A stretch of 10,431 bases of DNA from Nitrososphaerales archaeon TH5894 (lineage in GTDB: Archaea > Thermoproteota > Nitrososphaeria > Nitrososphaerales > Nitrososphaeraceae), in assembly GCA_014523485.1 (NCBI GenBank), contig JAATVK010000251.1, positions 1 through 10,431 of the forward strand, read 5' to 3'. Numbering within the stretch: the stretch's first letter is position 1; every line of letters begins with the position of its first letter. Positions 6,287-10,431 of the stretch are shown here, piece by piece. The notes beneath the pieces are model-generated. The model was not told where the DNA came from and did not search any database. It saw only the letters and a list, made by a program, of their open reading frames with translations. The translations under genes and the position numbers were made by a program.

Positions 6287-7393
6287 TTGAATGCAACGTT
6301 TACATTTAGAAAAAAAAAATTATTAGAGAATGTATCTAAAATCAACAATTGTAAAAACATTATTTCTTTCCAACCTGAGAATATATTTTATCTAACTGGT
6401 TTTTGGGGTGAAGGAGTAGTATTGATGAATTATAATACTACAAAGTTATTTACACCTACATTAGAATATTTTCGAGCATTAGAAGATTCAAAAGAATGTG
6501 AAATTAAAAAAACAGAAAAAAGAGGAAGCGATGGTGCACTGTTATCGCTCATTTCAGAATTGGACAATAATTGCTTTTATTGTATAGATAATGCTGGTTA
6601 TAATTTAATAAATCAACTCAAAGAAAAAACTGGAATTAATAAAATAATAGTTAATGAGGATCCATTTTTTAAAACTCGCAGCATCAAAGACGAAATTGAG
6701 ATAAAATACATACAACAGGCTGCTAATATCATAGATAAACTATATAACATCTGCTTAGAAGAAATAAAGGAAGGAGTCTCAGAAAGGCAATTACAAGCAA
6801 TATTAGTTTATGAAACATTTAAGAACGGGGGTGGATTTCCTGCGTATAAATCCACATTGAATCCATTTATAATAGCAAGTGGACCTAATGCAGCATTACC
6901 TCATGCAAGCATCTCCGATAGAAGATTTAAAAGAGGAGATTTTATCGTTGTTGATCTCACCTTAAGAGTTAATGGATATGTAGCCGATGCCACCCGAACT
7001 TTTGGCGTGAAGACAATAAATCCTGAATTGAAAAAGATATATAAAATAGTACAAGATGCTCAGATATTAGGGTTAAGTAAATGTAGTAACAAAATGAAAA
7101 TAGGAGAAGTCGATAAAACATGTAGAGATTATATTTCTGCAAATGGATTTGTAAATGAATTTAATCATTCTACGGGCCATGGAATAGGATTAGACGTTCA
7201 TGAACCTCCATGGATTCGTCCTAACAATGAAGAACTACTCATGGATAATATGACTATTACAATAGAACCCGGAATATACCTTGAATCAAAATTTGGAGTA
7301 AGAATTGAAGATAGTATAATAATAGATAGTAAAAACCACAGAACAGGAATAAGAAACTTTAATAAATTTGAGAAGGATTTAATTATTATTTAA
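6287..7393 (+). CDS. M24 family metallopeptidase, Xaa-Pro aminopeptidase/dipeptidase type
   Basis: The 368-residue protein has the two-part layout of Xaa-Pro peptidases, which remove residues ahead of proline during cytoplasmic peptide turnover. Residues 1-125 form the N-terminal creatinase-like domain; the pita-bread catalytic domain follows. All five metal ligands are visible: D223 (VVDLT), D234 (VADAT), H298 (HSTGHGIG), E327 (TIEPGIY) and E341 (VRIED). H206 in LPHAS is the usual substrate-binding histidine, so activity is expected. The start is odd. The frame begins with TTG at 6287, with a stop just upstream at 6275. An ATG at 6291 lies in another frame and would join this one only by slipping on ten A (6310-6319). 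Either reading gives nearly the same protein from residue 9 on. Exact specificity (aminopeptidase or prolidase) is not settled. Confidence 0.93.
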   Translation: MNATFTFRKKKLLENVSKINNCKNIISFQPENIFYLTGFWGEGVVLMNYNTTKLFTPTLEYFRALEDSKECEIKKTEKRGSDGALLSLISELDNNCFYCIDNAGYNLINQLKEKTGINKIIVNEDPFFKTRSIKDEIEIKYIQQAANIIDKLYNICLEEIKEGVSERQLQAILVYETFKNGGGFPAYKSTLNPFIIASGPNAALPHASISDRRFKRGDFIVVDLTLRVNGYVADATRTFGVKTINPELKKIYKIVQDAQILGLSKCSNKMKIGEVDKTCRDYISANGFVNEFNHSTGHGIGLDVHEPPWIRPNNEELLMDNMTITIEPGIYLESKFGVRIEDSIIIDSKNHRTGIRNFNKFEKDLIII

Positions 7394-7414
7394 AAAATAT
7401 AATAAATAGAAGAA

Positions 7415-7426
7415 TATTTTATTTTT
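7415..7426 (+). terminator. T-tract terminator of the M24 peptidase gene
   Basis: ATTTTATTTTT about 22 bases after the stop codon is the first T-rich tract on the plus strand and a plausible archaeal terminator. Confidence 0.4.
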
Positions 7427-7441
7427 GTGTAATTTGTAACA

Positions 7442-7462
7442 TTTGTTAATATAACAAAAAAA
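7442..7462 (-). terminator. T-tract and hairpin terminator of the CoaBC operon
   Basis: On the minus strand a run of seven T (opposite 7456-7462) begins 24 bases after the CoaBC stop. It leads into a perfect hairpin, TTTGTTA/TAACAAA with a three-base loop (7442-7458). The T-tract is the likely signal; the hairpin is symmetric and could also stabilise 3' ends of the converging peptidase transcript. Confidence 0.45.
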
Positions 7463-7486
7463 TTTGTAATATAATAACAATAATAA

Positions 7487-8752
7487 TTATTTTAACTCTG
7501 ATATAATAATTTCAAATAATTTCTTTGCAACCGAATCCTTGTTTTGTACCTTTAAATGAACTACGGGTTTTTTTTGTCTAACAATAAAAACTTCATTATA
7601 ATCAGATCCTATTTTAGTCTTTATTCTCCCTACATCATTTGCAACTACAATATCTGCATTACATTCTTTCAATTTTTTCTTTGCCTTGTTAATTAAGTAA
7701 GCATTTGAAACATCAAAATATGCTTTAAAACCAACAAGAAAGATATTTTTGTCTATTGATTTAATCTCATCAATAATTTTTTTGGTAGGTACAAGTTCTA
7801 AATTAATTGAATGGGACATTTGACTAGGAATTTTCTTTTTATATATTTGAAAGAGTTTGAAATCTGTTACAGCAGCAGCAAAAATAACTATGTCAAATTT
7901 CTTTGAATTAATCTCAGAGATAACTTTTGTATACATTTCATCAGATGTATTAACCTTAATAGTTTCTAAATTAGATGAATTTGAAGTATAAAGAGCAGAA
8001 GAATTTCCTACTATATTAGTAACATGTGCACCGAGTTCAAGTGATTCTCTAATTATGGCATTACCCATTTTTCCAGAACTGAGATTAGTTATAACTCGGA
8101 TTGGGTCAATATATTCCATTGTTCCCCCTGATGTCACTAAGATGTTCTTTTCAGAAAGAACTTTTTTTTTACTACAAGTAAAATATTCTAAAACTGATTT
8201 TAATGCTTGGTCAGGTTGAATAATTTTCGCTTTTCCTTCGGTAATTTCAGGTTCTAGAAAAGTTACACCAAGTTTTTTTAATTTAACTATATTTTCAATC
8301 ACCAATTGATTATAGTACATTGCTTCATGCATAGCTGGTGCAATAAAGATAGGAATTTTTGATCCTAATGCTATAGACAAAATAGTGGTTATGGTAGTAT
8401 CATCTATTCCATTTGCAAATTTACCAATAGTATTAGCTGTACAAGGATATAAAATTATTAAATCTGATTTGTTAAAATCTGCTAATTTAATATGTTCCAT
8501 ATCGGCTGTTAGTTTGTTAATTACATCATTTCCAGTAGCCCATTTTAAGTAATTGGGATGTAATAACATAGTGGCAGAATTTGAAATTACTGGGAACACA
8601 TTTGCGCCATGCCTCATAAGTACACGAGCAAAATCAATTGCTTTGTAGGCAGCAACACTCCCACATACACAAAGAACTATCTTTTTGTCTTTTAAAGTAT
8701 TTCCCCATGTACTCGTTATATCCTTTGAAGGATGAAGATCGCTACTAATCAT
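7487..8752 (-). CDS. coaBC: Bifunctional phosphopantothenoylcysteine decarboxylase / phosphopantothenate-cysteine ligase
   Basis: This enzyme joins 4'-phosphopantothenate to cysteine (CoaB) and decarboxylates the product to 4'-phosphopantetheine with FMN (CoaC). The CoaC half covers about residues 22-190: GSVAAYKA (31-38), catalytic H87 in MEHIKLA, PCTANTIGKFANGIDD (103-118), and PAMHEAMY (139-146), where bacteria usually have PAMN. The CoaB half follows from about 198: TSGGTMEYIDP (207-217), ITNLSSGKMG (221-230), AAAVTDF (292-298) and VGFKA (340-344). Length 421 is normal. The first 20 residues (HPSKDI...) resemble extensions seen in archaeal homologues, supporting the ATG at 8752. That start overlaps the PanB stop by eight bases, implying translational coupling. 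It is the last gene of the coenzyme A cluster. Confidence 0.96.
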   Translation of the reverse strand: MISSDLHPSKDITSTWGNTLKDKKIVLCVCGSVAAYKAIDFARVLMRHGANVFPVISNSATMLLHPNYLKWATGNDVINKLTADMEHIKLADFNKSDLIILYPCTANTIGKFANGIDDTTITTILSIALGSKIPIFIAPAMHEAMYYNQLVIENIVKLKKLGVTFLEPEITEGKAKIIQPDQALKSVLEYFTCSKKKVLSEKNILVTSGGTMEYIDPIRVITNLSSGKMGNAIIRESLELGAHVTNIVGNSSALYTSNSSNLETIKVNTSDEMYTKVISEINSKKFDIVIFAAAVTDFKLFQIYKKKIPSQMSHSINLELVPTKKIIDEIKSIDKNIFLVGFKAYFDVSNAYLINKAKKKLKECNADIVVANDVGRIKTKIGSDYNEVFIVRQKKPVVHLKVQNKDSVAKKLFEIIISELK

Positions 8753-9671
8753 TTTTTGTCACTGATAACGAGGATGAAGATGATAATTTTTTCTTAATTT
8801 TTGTTATATTTTTTACTAACCGTTCATATTCTTTATCTTCCATTTTGTATGAATGTTTTTCTTCTGGAAATTTACCTGTTTTTATATCTATGATATAATT
8901 ATGTATTGCATTGAGGATGACCTCTGAAAGATTAGTGTAAGTTTTTACAAATCGTGGTTTGATATTAGCATACAGATTTAACATATCGTGTAATACCAGA
9001 ACTTGTCCATCGCAGTGGGGACCAGAACCAATACCAATTGTTGGAATTTTTAGACGTTTAGAGATTAATTCTGCAACTTCTGAAGTCACCATCTCCAATA
9101 CAATTGCAAAAACTCCAGTCTTCTCTAGTTCCACTGCTTCTCTTAGTAGTTGAGAGGCAGCAGCAGCAGTATTGCCTTGAACCTTATATCCCTCCCAGAG
9201 TTTTGTAGTTTGCGGTTTTAATCCTATATGACCCATTACAGGAATTCCTACCTCAATAATTGCCTTAATTCTATCAATAATTTCAATTCCTCCTTCAAGT
9301 TTAACTGCATCACTTCCAGATTTTATGAATCGGATAGCATTCTTAACTGCATGCTTTGAGTCAATTTGATAAGAGCCAAAAGGCATATCAGATACTATAA
9401 GAGATCTCTTAGTACCTACAGATACTGCTTTTGAAAAAATGAGCATTTCTTTCATATTTACAGGTACGGTAGTATCATAACCTAGCATGACCATGCCTCC
9501 ACTGTCACCAACCAGTATAATATCGATACCTGTATTATCACATATTTTTGCACTCCAATAATCATAAGATGTAATGACCGAAATTTTTTCATTATTTTTC
9601 ATAGATACAATATCGTTCACAACCAATTTCTTTACTAGAGATTTTTGATTTTTATTTTTATCATTAGTCAT
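8745..9671 (-). CDS. panB: 3-methyl-2-oxobutanoate hydroxymethyltransferase (ketopantoate synthesis)
   Basis: PanB transfers a hydroxymethyl group from methylenetetrahydrofolate to 3-methyl-2-oxobutanoate, giving ketopantoate, the first committed step toward pantoate and coenzyme A. The 308-residue TIM-barrel protein shows the magnesium ligands D56 (VGDSGGMV), D95 (SDMPFGSY) and E126 (KLEGG). It also has GHIGLKPQ (147-154), the catalytic glutamate E193 in VLEMV, and the closing signature IGIGSGPHCDGQVLVLHD (212-229). The fold ends near residue 290; a short Lys- then Ser-rich tail (KKKLSSSSSLS) follows and overlaps the CoaBC start. The ATG at 9671 lies 14 bases after the stop of the phosphopantothenate synthetase, consistent with one operon. 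The pantoate-forming reductase is not in the window. Confidence 0.97.
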   Translation of the reverse strand: MTNDKNKNQKSLVKKLVVNDIVSMKNNEKISVITSYDYWSAKICDNTGIDIILVGDSGGMVMLGYDTTVPVNMKEMLIFSKAVSVGTKRSLIVSDMPFGSYQIDSKHAVKNAIRFIKSGSDAVKLEGGIEIIDRIKAIIEVGIPVMGHIGLKPQTTKLWEGYKVQGNTAAAASQLLREAVELEKTGVFAIVLEMVTSEVAELISKRLKIPTIGIGSGPHCDGQVLVLHDMLNLYANIKPRFVKTYTNLSEVILNAIHNYIIDIKTGKFPEEKHSYKMEDKEYERLVKNITKIKKKLSSSSSLSVTKND

Positions 9672-9685
9672 TATTACTCACATTT

Positions 9686-10431
9686 TTATCTACGTATTAT
9701 TTTTAATGAACTATCAATATTATATCTATTATTAAAATTCTTCAATATTTTCAATAGAGTGTTCTGACTCTTTTGTTTCAATTGTTTTGAGGTTTTAACA
9801 AGTTCTGGTATAGCCCTTACAATATTATCTATTATACTTATTGTGGCACTCTGTGCCGTTCGTGAAAGAGGATTCAGATCAACTGTAATTACTTTTTTTT
9901 GCATATTAATTAATGCCTTTGTACGGTCACCATCTTCTAAGGGTACCAAAACGACATCAGCCACAAATATTCCTTCAGGATCAACATGTCTGCGATTACT
10001 AGTCAGCTCTGGTATTTTTAGAAATTCTTTTTGACCTACTCCAAGAACAATGTTCGCTCCATTTTTTTTTAGGGTTTCGGCGATTAAATTTTCTCGTCTT
10101 TTATTTCGATGAAATAGATTAACTTCTATTGATGATCTAGTTTCCTTTGCTAAATCAACAATCTCTTTAGGACATAATGCTGCTGTATTTCCATTTACAG
10201 ATATTACAGGTCTCTTAGCAAGTAACAATAAACTTGATGCTGCTTTTATTGCATCAAAAGCATAAACAGAGGTTTTTTCACCAATAAGATAATCGAATGC
10301 TTCTCCTCTACCATGGGCTATTAGCCCTTCACTAACAACCAGGCCAGATTTGAAACCATTAGCAAGTAATTGTCTGATTGCAAGAGATTTTGCTCTTGGA
10401 TGATTGGATGGGATATGATTAGCTTCGATCA
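9686..10431 (-). CDS. Archaeal 4-phosphopantoate-beta-alanine ligase (phosphopantothenate synthetase), N-terminus cut
   Basis: This enzyme condenses 4-phosphopantoate with beta-alanine using ATP, giving 4'-phosphopantothenate. Together with pantoate kinase it replaces bacterial PanC and CoaA in archaea. The frame is open to the right edge, so 247 residues are visible and roughly 10-20 are missing, judging from the usual family length near 260. The N-terminal signature NHPRAKSLAIRQLL is present, followed by GLIAHGRGEAFDYLIGEKT, VNGNTAAL, FHRNKRRENLI, HVDPEGIFVADVVLVPLEDG and DLNPLSRTAQSATI, as expected for the DUF137/PPS family. The TTG at 10228 is an internal leucine, not the start. It is followed after 14 bases by PanB and then CoaBC. 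Pantoate kinase would be expected nearby beyond the right edge (inference). The C-terminal 30 residues are basic and less conserved in character. Confidence 0.95.
   Translation of the reverse strand, partial: IEANHIPSNHPRAKSLAIRQLLANGFKSGLVVSEGLIAHGRGEAFDYLIGEKTSVYAFDAIKAASSLLLLAKRPVISVNGNTAALCPKEIVDLAKETRSSIEVNLFHRNKRRENLIAETLKKNGANIVLGVGQKEFLKIPELTSNRRHVDPEGIFVADVVLVPLEDGDRTKALINMQKKVITVDLNPLSRTAQSATISIIDNIVRAIPELVKTSKQLKQKSQNTLLKILKNFNNRYNIDSSLKIIRR

Noticed and set aside
8959..9153. Plus-strand frame opposite PanB, and similar ones opposite the aminotransferase (5572-5802) and the synthetase (9843-10034)
   Set aside because: Each is antisense to conserved catalytic segments of a certain gene and has no supporting features.
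10226..10228. TTG as the start of a 180-residue phosphopantothenate synthetase
   Set aside because: The frame continues upstream to the window edge through highly characteristic family motifs (NHPRAKS, AHGRGEAFDY), so this codon is an internal leucine.

Overview
This window looks like chromosomal DNA of an archaeon, most likely an ammonia-oxidising member of the Thaumarchaeota (Nitrososphaeria). The strongest marker is glycerol-1-phosphate dehydrogenase, the enzyme that sets the archaeal stereochemistry of membrane lipids. The archaeal route to coenzyme A (phosphopantothenate synthetase rather than bacterial PanC), a KH/beta-CASP nuclease of the aCPSF1 type, a stand-alone TRAM protein, and TATA boxes placed about 25-37 bases before start codons all agree. 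The DNA is strongly AT-rich. The genus is an inference; an AT-rich Nitrososphaeria lineage fits, but no marker here fixes it.

Layout from left to right. Bases 1-252 (minus strand) hold the first 84 residues of a protein that runs off the left edge and ends at the edge in a cysteine cluster. Bases 451-2337 (minus) encode a divergent KH/beta-CASP ribonuclease. A 173-base AT-rich region with two outward-facing promoters and an inverted repeat separates it from a 95-residue TRAM-domain protein (2511-2798, plus). Glycerol-1-phosphate dehydrogenase follows on the plus strand (2906-3964) and converges on a long-type FKBP prolyl isomerase (4136-5002, minus) with a serine/threonine-rich repeated tail. 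A class V aminotransferase (5061-6203, minus) lies behind the FKBP gene. A divergent M24 (Xaa-Pro type) peptidase (6287-7393, plus) starts with TTG next to a run of ten A. It converges on a minus-strand coenzyme A cluster read in the order phosphopantothenate synthetase (9686 to beyond the right edge), PanB (8745-9671), CoaBC (7487-8752).

How the genes work together. The three right-hand genes supply successive parts of the path to 4'-phosphopantetheine: PanB makes ketopantoate, the synthetase joins phosphopantoate to beta-alanine, and CoaBC adds cysteine and decarboxylates. Their 14-base gap and 8-base overlap indicate one transcript with translational coupling. Two neighbouring genes on the left concern RNA: the nuclease and the TRAM protein share a divergent promoter region. 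The remaining genes (lipid backbone synthesis, protein folding, amino-group transfer, peptide turnover) look like single housekeeping units, each with its own promoter.

No mobile element, CRISPR array, tRNA or rRNA was recognised, and no gene-free stretch exceeds 300 bases. This is largely an ordinary housekeeping region. The points most worth a second look are the nuclease with a degraded KH GxxG loop and altered beta-CASP motif positions, the A10 run at the start of the peptidase gene, and the tandem repeat in the FKBP tail.
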